A DNA stretch of 59,027 nucleotides. Source: UMGS1649 sp045637095. Its GTDB lineage: Bacteria > Bacillota > Clostridia > TANB77 > CAG-465. The translations under genes were made by a program, and so were the position numbers. The stretch is taken from the NCBI GenBank assembly GCA_045637095.1, contig JAZTYX010000052.1, positions 1 through 59,027 of the forward strand. The letters are read 5' to 3'. Under the pieces are notes generated by a model. It saw nothing but the letters and a program-made list of their open reading frames with translations, was not told the DNA's origin and ran no database searches. Shown here piece by piece: positions 33,824-44,100 of the stretch; positions within the stretch are counted from its first letter, which is position 1, and each line of letters starts with the position of its first letter.

Positions 33824-34180
33824 ATGGGAAATACTTATGGGGTTCCTAGAAGTGCAAAAGGTGAATCGAGAATACTATATATATTCACTGTAAAGTCGCT
33901 AGTAGCAACAGCTATTATGGGTGCTATAGGTCTTATACCATATAACATATTAGCTAAGATGGAGCTTAAAACGGCGGGAATAATCGTTGTAGTATGCTTC
34001 GCGGCATTGGGGTATGGAATAATGACACTTAAAATACCTGATTCTCCAATAATGGGTAAATTTAGGAGAGCTGGTGGAGAACAACTAAGCGATATATTGA
34101 TTCGCACACTTACTTTTAGCAAAAGAAAAAAGATTTACGTATATCGTAAGGAGGGTAAAAAACTATGGGACAAGAAGTAA
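33824..34180 (+). CDS. PrgI/VirB3-like membrane protein
   Basis: 118 aa with two membrane helices (about 25-45 and 50-68) and basic ends, closing SKRKKIYVYRKEGKK. The layout, size and location directly before the TraC/VirB4 genes match PrgI-family (VirB3-like) components of Gram-positive T4SSs, which hold VirB4 at the membrane. Overlaps the next gene by 16 bp, so translation is coupled. Confidence 0.7.
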   Translation: MGNTYGVPRSAKGESRILYIFTVKSLVATAIMGAIGLIPYNILAKMELKTAGIIVVVCFAALGYGIMTLKIPDSPIMGKFRRAGGEQLSDILIRTLTFSKRKKIYVYRKEGKKLWDKK

Positions 34181-35736
34181 TGATTTTGATTGTTCTAGGT
34201 ACAGTACTTGTTGTAGCGGGATTTGTATTCATGCTATCAAAAGGGAAATCGCAACCTGGACCATCAGAAACTATAGGTGGAAATGGTACACCATCAACAC
34301 CGGTCGAAGCAAAAAAAGTTAAAAGAGTGGAAAAACCAGTAGATAAACACGACATGAGCGGATTTATCAAATTCGATAAAATTGCTAATGATATGATTTA
34401 TCAAAACAATGGTGAAAGATACTCAATGGTTTTACAATGTAAAGGTGTTAACTATCACCTAATGTCAGAAATCGAACAAATGGCGGTTGAAGAAGGTTTT
34501 ATAATGTTCTTAAATACATTAAAATTCCCAATTCAATTATATGTTCAAACAAGATCAGTAGACTTATCTGAAAACATAAAGACATACAAAGATAGAGTTA
34601 AAGGCTTTATAGACAAACAAAATGAAGTTTCAGCTAAATGTGCAGAAGTTGAAGATGACGTTGATTCAACAAATGAAGAAATAAGCTATATGAGAAAAGA
34701 AAAATTAAAATACACAAATATAGCAGAGTATGTATCAGACATAACAAGATATGTTGAAAGAATGGCACTTAATAAACACATGTTACAAAGAAACTTCTAC
34801 ATCATATTCTCATACAACAAAAATGAATTAGCTACAATGGAAAAATTCACAAAAGAAGAATATGAAGATATGTGTTATAGAGAATTATACACAAGAGCAC
34901 AAGCAATAATGGGTTCTTTAGCAACATGTTCTGTAACAAGTAGAGTATTAACATCTAACGAAGTTGCACAATTGATATATTCTTCTCTAAATAAAGATGA
35001 TGAAAAATTAATGAACATCAAAGATGCATTAGAAGCCGGATTATTTAGATTATATACTTCAAGCGAAGATGTTCTTAAGAAGAAGAGAGAAATGCTTGAT
35101 GCTGAACTACAAAAAGAGGGCATGAAACGTGTTGAACAAGTTGTAGAACAAGCAAGAGCTAAAGGAATGCTAGTAACTGAAGCTGAAAGTGAAGAAGCAG
35201 TTCAAAAAGAAATAGATAAGAGAGCAATTAAAATAATTGATCAATCTGAAGTTGATGAAAAAGTAAAAAACACATTAAAAGATGTTATAAAAGATAACAG
35301 AAGAGAACGTGTTAAGAAAATGAACGAAGCTTTAGGCAGAACAGAAAATTCAGAAAAGAAGAGTGTTCTAATGCAAGATTCAGTTTTAACAGCAAACGAT
35401 GTTTTATCTGAAGAAACTGAAAACATTGGAACTGATGCAGAAGCGAGAGCTGAAGCGGAACAACAAACACCATCAGAACCTGTAATGCCGGTTCAAGAAC
35501 CGGTAGTTGAAATGGTAGAAGAACCATTAGTTCAAGAACAAGCAGTAGTTGATGTTAGTGAACCGGTTATTGAAACACCAGTAGTAGAAGAACCAGTTGT
35601 AGAAAATGTTGTTGAAACACCAGCAGCGCCACAACCATTCTCACCACTTGCTGGAATGGACGATCTTCTAGATGATGAAGATGATGATGACATGATAATA
35701 GGAACAAAGGAAGGAGAGAGTACAAATGAAGGATAA
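34165..35736 (+). CDS. TraC-like N-terminal-domain protein, membrane anchored
   Basis: 523 aa. One N-terminal membrane helix (about 5-24), then the domain normally found at the front of TraC/VirB4 proteins: IKFDKIANDMIYQNNGERY, VLQCKGVNYHLMSEIEQMAV, LNTLKFPIQLYVQTRSVDL and RNFYIIFSYN. No Walker motifs. A long coiled-coil region (about 300-400) and a tail of Pro-Val-Glu repeats (about 415-500) end in a run of Asp. The ATPase follows in the next gene, which has its own N-domain, so this is a separate companion subunit. It overlaps that gene by 11 bp. Confidence 0.7.
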   Translation: MGQEVMILIVLGTVLVVAGFVFMLSKGKSQPGPSETIGGNGTPSTPVEAKKVKRVEKPVDKHDMSGFIKFDKIANDMIYQNNGERYSMVLQCKGVNYHLMSEIEQMAVEEGFIMFLNTLKFPIQLYVQTRSVDLSENIKTYKDRVKGFIDKQNEVSAKCAEVEDDVDSTNEEISYMRKEKLKYTNIAEYVSDITRYVERMALNKHMLQRNFYIIFSYNKNELATMEKFTKEEYEDMCYRELYTRAQAIMGSLATCSVTSRVLTSNEVAQLIYSSLNKDDEKLMNIKDALEAGLFRLYTSSEDVLKKKREMLDAELQKEGMKRVEQVVEQARAKGMLVTEAESEEAVQKEIDKRAIKIIDQSEVDEKVKNTLKDVIKDNRRERVKKMNEALGRTENSEKKSVLMQDSVLTANDVLSEETENIGTDAEARAEAEQQTPSEPVMPVQEPVVEMVEEPLVQEQAVVDVSEPVIETPVVEEPVVENVVETPAAPQPFSPLAGMDDLLDDEDDDDMIIGTKEGESTNEG

Positions 35737-37694
35737 AGCAGAAAAACCAGTAAAAGAAGAGATGATACAAGCTAGTGACGAAGAACAAGATGTCCTAAGT
35801 CTTAATAAATCTAGCTTAAAAGATTTAATATCTCCATCTGGAATAGATGCATCGCATTACGATTACCTTGAAATATTTTCAAAGATTTCTCGTTTTGCAC
35901 GTACATTCTATGTAACAACACTTCCAAGACAAGCAACTTTCCCATATTTCTTAACAGATATATATAATTTTGGAGATATAAACACATCAGTGTATATAAC
36001 ACCAATACCAGAAACTGTTTCTCAAACAGATCTTAATAGAACAATAGTTGAGCTACAATCTGAAAGATTAGTTGCTCAAGATAGAGGAGATATCAACAGA
36101 GAATCAGTACTTGCAATAAAACAAGCGGAAGCAGAAGCGCTAAGAGACCAAATAGCATCTGGTTACAATAAGCTATTTGAAGCGACAATGATATCTACAT
36201 TATTTGCTTATTCAAAAGCAGAGTTAGATAAAATGTCTGAGCTTTTAGCAATGGAAGCTTCAAAGAGTATGATAGGTATGAAAGCTGCATGGGCAATCCA
36301 AGAAGAAGCTTTCCAATCTAATTTACCTCTTAACAACAACTCAGTTAAGAGAAAACATACTTTTGATAGAGGTTCAATGGCAACTGTGTTCCCATTTGTA
36401 ACTTCAGATGTTGGACATGATACAGGTGTTCCAATAGGAATTAACAAACAAACAGGATTACCAATAATATTTGATAACTTCCATAGAAGCCTAACAAACT
36501 ACAATATGGTTATCTTCGGAAAATCTGGTTCGGGTAAATCCGTAACAATTAAAACAATAATGGCAAGAAGTGCGGTTCTAATGGGAATCGAAAGTCTAGT
36601 AATAGACGCCGAAGGAGAATATGTTGTTGTTGCTGAATCGCTTTGTGGATTTAACGTAACAATAAGCCCAACAAGTGATAAGGTAATAAACATATTTGAT
36701 ATAGATGCCGAGGTTGTAAAAGATGAAATAACAGGTCGTGAAAGACAAGTTGTTAACGTAGAAAACAAAGTAGAAGACGTTACTCAAGCTCTTCTTACAA
36801 TGGCAAGAGGTTCTACTAGAAGTACAGAAGTTAACGAATTAACAAAACAAATAATCGGTGAAATTGTTTCTGAAGAATATCAAGCGGTTGGTATAACATC
36901 AAACCCTGATAGTTTATTCGAAGATGAAGGAACTTCATTCGGAGATGGCAGCGACATGTCACTAGGAAGAAAAAGAAAATTACTACCAACAATCGGTAGT
37001 TGGTATGAAAGACTGCTAGTTAAAGCGGCAGAAAACGACAATGTGGATTACCAATATCACTACAGTTATTTGACTAAGGTTATGAAGCAATATTGTAGAA
37101 AATATGACGGACAAATGGCATATTTCGATGGTCAATCAACATTCGATTTATTAGATGGTTCATTATTTATAAACATAGATATATCTCAACTTGAAGAAAA
37201 GTTTGCAAGACCGCTTGCACAACAAGTACTTCTAACATGGGTTTGGGAAAAATATGTTAAGAAGAATAGTGAAAATAAAGGAAAGGCAAGAAAGAAGAGA
37301 GTTCTTGTAGATGAAGCTTGGATGCTTCTAGATTATCCTGAGGCGGTTGTATTCTTAAATACAATGGCAAGACGTGCCAGAAAAAGAAACGTATCGCTAG
37401 CGGTTGTATCACAAAAGTTCCAAGACTTCTATGAAAAGAAGGAAGCACAAGCAATCCTTACTTCTTCAGAAATTAAGCTATTCCTAGCGCAAGATAAATC
37501 TGAAATAGCTTACTTAAAAGAAGTATTCAAACTTAGTGAAGGTGAAACAGACTTCCTACTAACTTGTGTAAGACGGAGAAGGTCTATTAAAGATTGGACA
37601 AGAATCTGCAGTTATTGCAATTAGACCAACACAAAAAGAATTCCAATTCGTTGAGACAAACTTATCTAAGCTTGCCGAAATGAATAAATCATAA
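35726..37694 (+). CDS. virB4: VirB4/TraC-type T4SS ATPase, with a +1 frameshift at CGG 37574
   Basis: Energises substrate or pilin movement in type IV secretion. N-domain about 35-240 (ISRFARTFYVTTLPRQATFP). Walker A GKSGSGKS at 265-272, Walker B RVLVDEAWMLLD with Asp529 and Glu530, ARRARKRNVSL after it, and SQKFQDF. At 37574 the frame reads GTA AGA CGG AGA AGG and would end 48 bases on; skipping the C gives RGEGLLKIGQESAVIAIRPT, the normal VirB4 ending, and a stop at 37692-37694 (655 aa in all). Without the shift the last 39 residues are lost and replaced by 16 others. I annotate the shifted product because the break is the same as in nusB and xseA. Confidence 0.88.
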
Positions 37695-37714
37695 AGAAAA
37701 GAGAGTGATAAAGG

Positions 37715-39808
37715 GTGAAAGTAAAAAATAAGAAAAAAATTATAGCATTATCGTTAGTTATATTATTAGCAGCAGTAATGCTTACTACAGTTGAAGCTGC
37801 TATAACCAAAGTATCTGGTTCAGGAAGTAGCGCAACAGTATCATTAGAAACTACTAGAAATATAGGCGAGACACTAGCATCTGGAGTGTTAGGTCTACTT
37901 GGAGATATTCTAGGATTTGCTATTTCAGGTGTATTTTCATTTATAACACCATTAATAAATGGATTAGCAATTGTAATAATAACAGTATTATTTACAATAT
38001 TCTCTACTGGTTTTGGTGAACATATTCCACCATTGCCAGACAATATAGTGTTTAACAAAATTCCAGTTTTGGATGCAAACTTTGTTAATCCACATACAAA
38101 CTCATTAATTAATAAAATAGGTGGAACATTTATAGGTGACCTATTTATGTCATTACAAACAATAGCAATTACAGTATTTGTTATTGCAGCCATGGTAACT
38201 GGATTAAAGATAGCTTTATCTACAATCGCTGCAAAAAGAGCACAATACAAACAAGTTGCTATGAAATGGTTAACAGGATTTATAATTCTATTAACATTAA
38301 GATGGATATTAGCTGGTGTATTCTTAATAAATGAAACATTAGTTGCTCAATTCGCAAGAATTGCAAAAGCTTCAGACTTTAGTATAAGAGTAGTACCAAC
38401 ATTACCAATACCTATTATAGGTAAATTACTTTCTGAAGTAATTGGTGGTGTAACAAAATTCATAACTGGTAGTAGAGGTATACCTGTTCCTGGATATTTA
38501 GGTTTAATATTATTTAGCTTATTTGAAGGATTTACAGGAGATATCGTAGCATCTATCGTTGGATTTGTAATAGTTGGTCAAGCATCTGTTGTATTAGGTT
38601 CATATTTCAAGAGATTATTTATGTGCCTATTACTAGGAGTTATTTCACCATTAATGGTTGCTGTTGATACAATCGTTGCAGTATCAGGTGGACAATCACA
38701 AATATTCAAATCTTGGTTAAAGAACTTTATATTTACAGTATTTACACAATCTTTCCACGCAGCATACATGGTTGTTGCATTTAGATTAATGAATAGAGTA
38801 ACAAACATTAATGATGTATCTTCAACATTAGCATCTATCATCGTTGTTACATTAACAACAGGTCTTGTAAAGATGGAAAAAATGTTAAAAGGAATGTTTG
38901 GATTTGGAGATTCAATGGGTGGAAGCCTTGCGGATGGAAAGAAGAGCATGAAGAAAGCTATGGGTGCTGTTGCAGGTCTTGCTGCTGCTGCTAAATCTCT
39001 TGGAGATAACAGACCAAAAGAAGCTGCTGCAAAACAAAGAAGACAAGCATTTGCTGCGGAAAAAGCTCACTTAAAAGAAAGAACTGCGTTCCAATCTGCT
39101 AAGGAAGCAAAAGCAAATGGCAACATGGATGAATACAGAAGACAAATGAAGATCGCTGCAGATGCTCGTAAAGAAGCAAAAGCAAACGGAAGCACAGGAA
39201 ATACACGTATATACAATAACTACGGTGCTGGCGGCGCTGGTGGTGCTGGCGGAGCTGGTGGTTCTGGTTCAGGTGGATCAGGCGGCGGTTCTGGTTCAGG
39301 TGGCGGAAGCAAGGATTACTTACAATCAGTTCTAGAAGGACACAAAGAACCAATGACAGATCAACAAAAGATAGATATGTTAACACAAGCAGAAGCACAA
39401 GCAAGATCAGAAGAAAAATCTGCAAGATTCGCAAGAATCATGGGACCTGCAAACCTTGCAGCTGGTATTGGTATCGGTATTGGTATGGATGATGATATCG
39501 GAGATGCATTATTCAAAGGCGGTATGATAACAAGCGGTCTAGATAAAGTTGCTGAAGGTGTAGGACGTAGAGCCGGAGATAGAGATAGAGAATCTTTATA
39601 TGCAAAAGAAAAGAGTGTCGGAGATGAACTTGGATACAAAGTATCTGATACTAGAAGAGAAAAATCTACTGTTGAAGCAGCATTAACATTTGACGTTGCT
39701 AAGTTAAGCGCAGATCTTAAGAAAGAATTCCGTGGACTAGGAGAAGTTTTCGGTAACCAAGTAAGAAGAGAAATGCGTGAAATCGATAGAGATTTAGATA
39801 ACGAATAA
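37715..39808 (+). CDS. VirB6/TrbL-like polytopic channel protein
   Basis: 697 aa. Signal-like start (IIALSLVILLAAVMLTTVEA), then about seven membrane helices to residue 390 (for example GLAIVIITVLFTIF, MKWLTGFIILLTLRWIL, GVISPLMVAVDTIV). The cytoplasmic or extended C-terminal half is helical and Ala/Lys-rich (about 395-500), then a Gly/Ser linker (GGAGGAGGAGGSGSGGSG), then a further helical tail (about 540-697). Size, topology and place directly after VirB4 fit VirB6/TrbL, the inner-membrane pore. The Gly-rich insert and long tail are unusual. Confidence 0.75.
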   Translation: MKVKNKKKIIALSLVILLAAVMLTTVEAAITKVSGSGSSATVSLETTRNIGETLASGVLGLLGDILGFAISGVFSFITPLINGLAIVIITVLFTIFSTGFGEHIPPLPDNIVFNKIPVLDANFVNPHTNSLINKIGGTFIGDLFMSLQTIAITVFVIAAMVTGLKIALSTIAAKRAQYKQVAMKWLTGFIILLTLRWILAGVFLINETLVAQFARIAKASDFSIRVVPTLPIPIIGKLLSEVIGGVTKFITGSRGIPVPGYLGLILFSLFEGFTGDIVASIVGFVIVGQASVVLGSYFKRLFMCLLLGVISPLMVAVDTIVAVSGGQSQIFKSWLKNFIFTVFTQSFHAAYMVVAFRLMNRVTNINDVSSTLASIIVVTLTTGLVKMEKMLKGMFGFGDSMGGSLADGKKSMKKAMGAVAGLAAAAKSLGDNRPKEAAAKQRRQAFAAEKAHLKERTAFQSAKEAKANGNMDEYRRQMKIAADARKEAKANGSTGNTRIYNNYGAGGAGGAGGAGGSGSGGSGGGSGSGGGSKDYLQSVLEGHKEPMTDQQKIDMLTQAEAQARSEEKSARFARIMGPANLAAGIGIGIGMDDDIGDALFKGGMITSGLDKVAEGVGRRAGDRDRESLYAKEKSVGDELGYKVSDTRREKSTVEAALTFDVAKLSADLKKEFRGLGEVFGNQVRREMREIDRDLDNE

Positions 39809-39826
39809 TGATAAGGATGTGAAGAA

Positions 39827-40294
39827 ATGATAGAAAAAACAAGAAAAATATTAACTGCTATAATTAGTGCAATTGTTATAATTGGAGTAGTATACGGAGT
39901 ATTTGCATTAATCATTAATATATTCAAAGAACCAGATATATTAACAAAAGACGAGATAGCTCTACACATGATAGAAGAAAATCTAGTTACTAATTACACA
40001 ACTTTCTACTTTGTAAGTGATTGTTTTGATAATTTAGTAGAAGGAGCTAAAAGAGGTTTATATAATCAATTATATGATATACATATGAAAGATTATAAAA
40101 AAGTAATTTCAAAAGAAGCTGTTTATGCTGAACTTAAAGAGTTCAGCGTAAACGGAGCTGAATATTCTATAAAAGCTGTATATGAAAAGAATGGGTTATA
40201 TATAGTAGAATACAATCTTAATGGGCAAACAAAAACAATGCTTATGAGTTTTGAATCAAAATCATCAAGCTATGAGTTTGCTATTGCAAAGTAG
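39827..40294 (+). CDS. Bitopic T4SS-locus protein A
   Basis: 155 aa. One membrane helix (about 10-33) and an extracytoplasmic domain that contains helices with two conserved-looking YY/FYFVSDCF elements and a beta-rich end (VEYNLNGQTKTMLMSFES). Possibly an NTF2-like (VirB8/TcpC-type) small domain, given size and context, but I see no firm motif. It is 18 bp after the VirB6-like gene. Confidence 0.5.
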   Translation: MIEKTRKILTAIISAIVIIGVVYGVFALIINIFKEPDILTKDEIALHMIEENLVTNYTTFYFVSDCFDNLVEGAKRGLYNQLYDIHMKDYKKVISKEAVYAELKEFSVNGAEYSIKAVYEKNGLYIVEYNLNGQTKTMLMSFESKSSSYEFAIAK

Positions 40295-40306
40295 GAGGGT
40301 GTGCAT

Positions 40307-41167
40307 ATGTTAAGTTATGATAAACAAAGACAATTAATAATAGTGTGTATACTTGGAATAATTTTGACAGTTATATTAGCAGTAGTAGCTCTAGTACTTA
40401 TTTGGAGACCAACACCAGAAAAAGAAAAAGTATATAAAGTTGGCGAAGTTGAAATGGTTACATTAAATAGTGATGATTTACTTAATGAGTATTACATTAG
40501 ATTAAAAACAAAGTTTGAGAATTCTGATGTAGACGGACTAGCAGATTTAGTAAGTCCTGACTATTATACTTATACAGGTAAAACAAGAGATGATGTAAAA
40601 TCAATGATAACAGAATCAAATCTATTAGGAAAATCTTTATCACTTGAAAATGGTGTTTTATATTCTATCGAAGGATATAATAATGTATATGCATTAACAT
40701 TGAAATCTGATGGAGAAGTATATTCTATGAATATAGTAGTAAGAGAATATGCCCCAGAACAATATACAATTTCTTTTGATAACTTTATAGATTATAGAGA
40801 AAATGTATACGCAGGTTCAAGTAATAGTGTTGAATTAAGAATTACAAAAATGGCAAGAAATACAACTTCTATGACATGTAAATTAAGAATTACAAACAAT
40901 TATAAAGATACAGTAGTAATAAATGCAAATAAAGAGAATGGTGCTGTTCCATTTGTTTCTTCAATGACAGAAGCAGTGAAATATGCATCAATGTGTACTA
41001 TAGCTAATCAATCTTTAGAAATACCATCAGGTATGGCTAGAGAAATAGAAGCAACATATAATATGACAAATTTAACAGATTACATGACATATAATGTTTT
41101 CGTATTAAACGGAACAACATTTAATGGTACAGATGGTGAAATAGGATTAGAGTATTACTTGTATTAA
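40307..41167 (+). CDS. Bitopic T4SS-locus protein B (possibly VirB8-like)
   Basis: 286 aa. One membrane helix (about 9-31), then a helix and beta domain (about 55-155: LLNEYYIRLKTKFENSDVDG, LVSPDYYTYTGKTRDDVKSM) with the shape of an NTF2-like VirB8/TcpC domain, followed by a second beta-sandwich domain (160-286). ATG 40307 follows AGGAGGGTG; the GTG at 40301 lies inside that site. VirB8-like proteins bridge VirB6 and outer components; the assignment is by architecture, not sequence identity. Confidence 0.5.
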   Translation: MLSYDKQRQLIIVCILGIILTVILAVVALVLIWRPTPEKEKVYKVGEVEMVTLNSDDLLNEYYIRLKTKFENSDVDGLADLVSPDYYTYTGKTRDDVKSMITESNLLGKSLSLENGVLYSIEGYNNVYALTLKSDGEVYSMNIVVREYAPEQYTISFDNFIDYRENVYAGSSNSVELRITKMARNTTSMTCKLRITNNYKDTVVINANKENGAVPFVSSMTEAVKYASMCTIANQSLEIPSGMAREIEATYNMTNLTDYMTYNVFVLNGTTFNGTDGEIGLEYYLY

Positions 41168-41197
41168 TAAATTGAACTGCAAAAAGGGGGGATAATT

Positions 41198-44100
41198 GTG
41201 AGCTCAAATTACGATGATGAAGAAAATTACGACGAGGATGATGGCAGGAAAGAACTCAAGGATGCAAAAAATAAAGCACAAGATGCAAAAAAAGAATATG
41301 ATAAAGCTCATGGTAAGGGCCAACCGGAAGGAGGCAGCCAGCAAGCTGCACAGCAAGGAACACAACAAGCGGCAGAAAAAGGAGCTACGTCTACTGCTGA
41401 AACTGCAGCTAAAACAAAAGCAGCAGAAAAAGGAGCAGAAAAAGGAGTAGAAGTAGCTAAAAATGCCGGCGAACAATTAGCTCAACAAGGAGGATCTCAA
41501 GCCGCGGGAGCGGGATCGGGAGCAGGTGCCGGAGCAGGTGCTGGAACAGGTGCTGGAGCAGGTGCTGGAGCAGGTGCCGGAGCAGGTGCCGGAGCAGGTG
41601 CCGGAGCAGGTGCCGGAGCAGGTGCCGGAGCAGGTGCCGCAGGAGCAGGTGCCGCAGGAGCAGGTGCTGCAGGAGCAGGTGCCGCAGGAGCAGGTGCCGC
41701 AGGAGCAGGTGCCGCAGCAGGAACAACTGCCGCAGCAGCAGGAACAACCGCAGCAGCAGCGGGAACAACTGCCGCAGCAGGAACCGCAGCAGCCGCAGGA
41801 ACTGCAGCTGCAACAGCAGGAACAGTAGCCGCAGCGGGTGGAGCGGTAGCAGCGCAAGCAGCTATACCTGTTGCAGGTTGGATTGCATTAGCAATTGAAG
41901 CGGCAATCTTATTGATGATTGGTTTGTATAAAATGCAAAAGAAATTCGATAAGAAGATGGAGGAAAAAGGAATAGATTCAAAAGGAATTCGTAGATTAAT
42001 GCTAATTTCTCCAATATTAATGCCTATTGCTATAATAGTACTAGTTGTAGTGTTAATAGCATTATTAATGCAAGCAGAAACTGCAGATAGAACACAATTT
42101 ATGATTGATGCACTAGAGTGCTTTGAGAAAAATGGTGGTTCAGGGTATAATAAAGCTAGCAATAAATGTGTAGATTTCTATGGCTCAAATTTATTGTTTG
42201 AGGATGGATGGCTTGCAAGTAGATTCGGTCGTTATTTTCTTGTAAATACTGAGTCGCCGCTTATTAAAAAGACAGACTTTGCAATAGCAATGTTTGTAGC
42301 TGAATATTTGGGTGTAGAATTCTTAGTATTTGGAGAAAATGGTGTAGAACATTCTTTGAAAGATTCAATGGAGAGTGTGTCTAACTACGATTTCTTAAAT
42401 GAAAATAAAAACAGTGTATTAGCAAAAATGAAAGAAGTATTAACTTTCTTCTTAGATCCATTAGGAATATTAGATAAGATAAATGACTTCGTAACAGAAG
42501 GATGGTATCTATTCAAATGGTGTAAGATGGAAAAGAAAATCTTCAATAATATAGAATGGGGTTCAGTAACAGTACATAAAGTAAGTGAAGGCCCATTAGT
42601 TGGTTTATTTAATTCTGCAGTAGATAGAATAGCGCTTGGAATAATACAAGTTGATCCATCTGAGTATTTGAGAAGAACATATTATGATACAACACAATGG
42701 AAAACTGGTATAGATTTTAATTTAACAACAGGATATTTAAGAATACCTGGTACAGCAATTGGAAATCTATTTAAATGTGCTGTTACACTTGATCAAGCAA
42801 TAGCTCTTACAGATGAATACATACCATCGTTTATAGAAATATACGCAACATATGCTGCTACAGGAGACTATAAACGTGCGGACAAGGTTTATGATTATTA
42901 TGTAGATAATATGAAAAAAGGTAAACCACTAGAACTTAGACTGGTAACATATGAAAAGTTTACTGTAGATAAAGTTAGAAGATGGGGAGATGGCCCTGGA
43001 AATACGCCTGTAAGTACGATTGTGTATAATCAAACAAATCCAGATGGTTCATGGGATAATAGAGATATAGGTGAAGCTGGATTTAATAGTATTAAATCTG
43101 CTATACAAGCAAAGAGAAAATGGTGGCAAAAAATCGCGGATGCAGTAAGAAATGCGGTAGTATCGTTCATAAACGAGGTAATTACAGCGGTTAATACTTT
43201 ATGGGAAGAAGTAAAGGCATTGTTTGGTTTCGATGTTACTATTAAGAAAGAATATGTTACTGTTGTAGAAAAGGGAGCGTCCTACGAGTATATGGTAGAG
43301 AACTACTATAGCATGGGAATTGACGAATATGAAGTTGAAAGACCAGCGGTAGTAGAAAAAACACCTTCTATTGGAGCAAGTAAGAGATATCCTGCAAGCG
43401 GTCATATAGAATTAAGATATGAAGTAACAAGAGATGTTTATGATGCTGAAGGAAATAAAATTGGAACTGAAACAATAGAGTCAGATTCATGGGATATGGC
43501 AATACGAGCACAAGGTGCGGTTAAATATAACGAAAGCCATACTATAACACAACATACGCTTATTCCAAAATCAACATGTAAGATGGAGATGTTCGGAAAA
43601 ACACCAGAAACAGAAGGCTCTAATAACAGATATGCTTGGATATTAAATAAAATTGACGAAGCAGAAAAAGCAAAAGCTCAAAGATATCCAAATGCTACAA
43701 ATACAGATTATTTTACAGCAGAAGATGCTGCACTAGCAGTAGATGTAATAAATGGATATTATTCTAATACATTCGGCTTGTTTGCAGGTGCTTCAGCAGA
43801 AAACTTCGATGAGGCTGGACCAATAAATGCATCAGTAGTTAAATATGCTGAGCAATTTAATGGTAAAAAGCTAGCTTATATGAGAAGTATAGATGATACT
43901 AATACATTCTTAAATGACGAATGGTGTGCAATGTTTGTTTCATTCGTTATGAAGAAAGCAGGAGTTGGGGTTCCAAAATTCTATGGTTGTTCAACATTCT
44001 GGGCTACCTACAAAGATAAACCAGGTTTCTATGATATAGTGGCGTCAAATCATCAAAGCTATATAACGAAATCTTCTTCACATAGGGTGGCAAATTGGAA

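Noticed and set aside
35726..37694. VirB4 split into two genes (34165 and 35726)
   Set aside because: The second protein has its own N-domain before Walker A, so the first is a separate companion, not half of a split gene.
41457..42162. Three long ORFs on the minus strand and one in another + frame across the Gly-Ala repeat
   Set aside because: They are produced by the 12-bp repeat, which is a multiple of three and free of stops in several frames. Composition is monotonous (Cys-Ser-Gly or Leu-Arg-His repeats).
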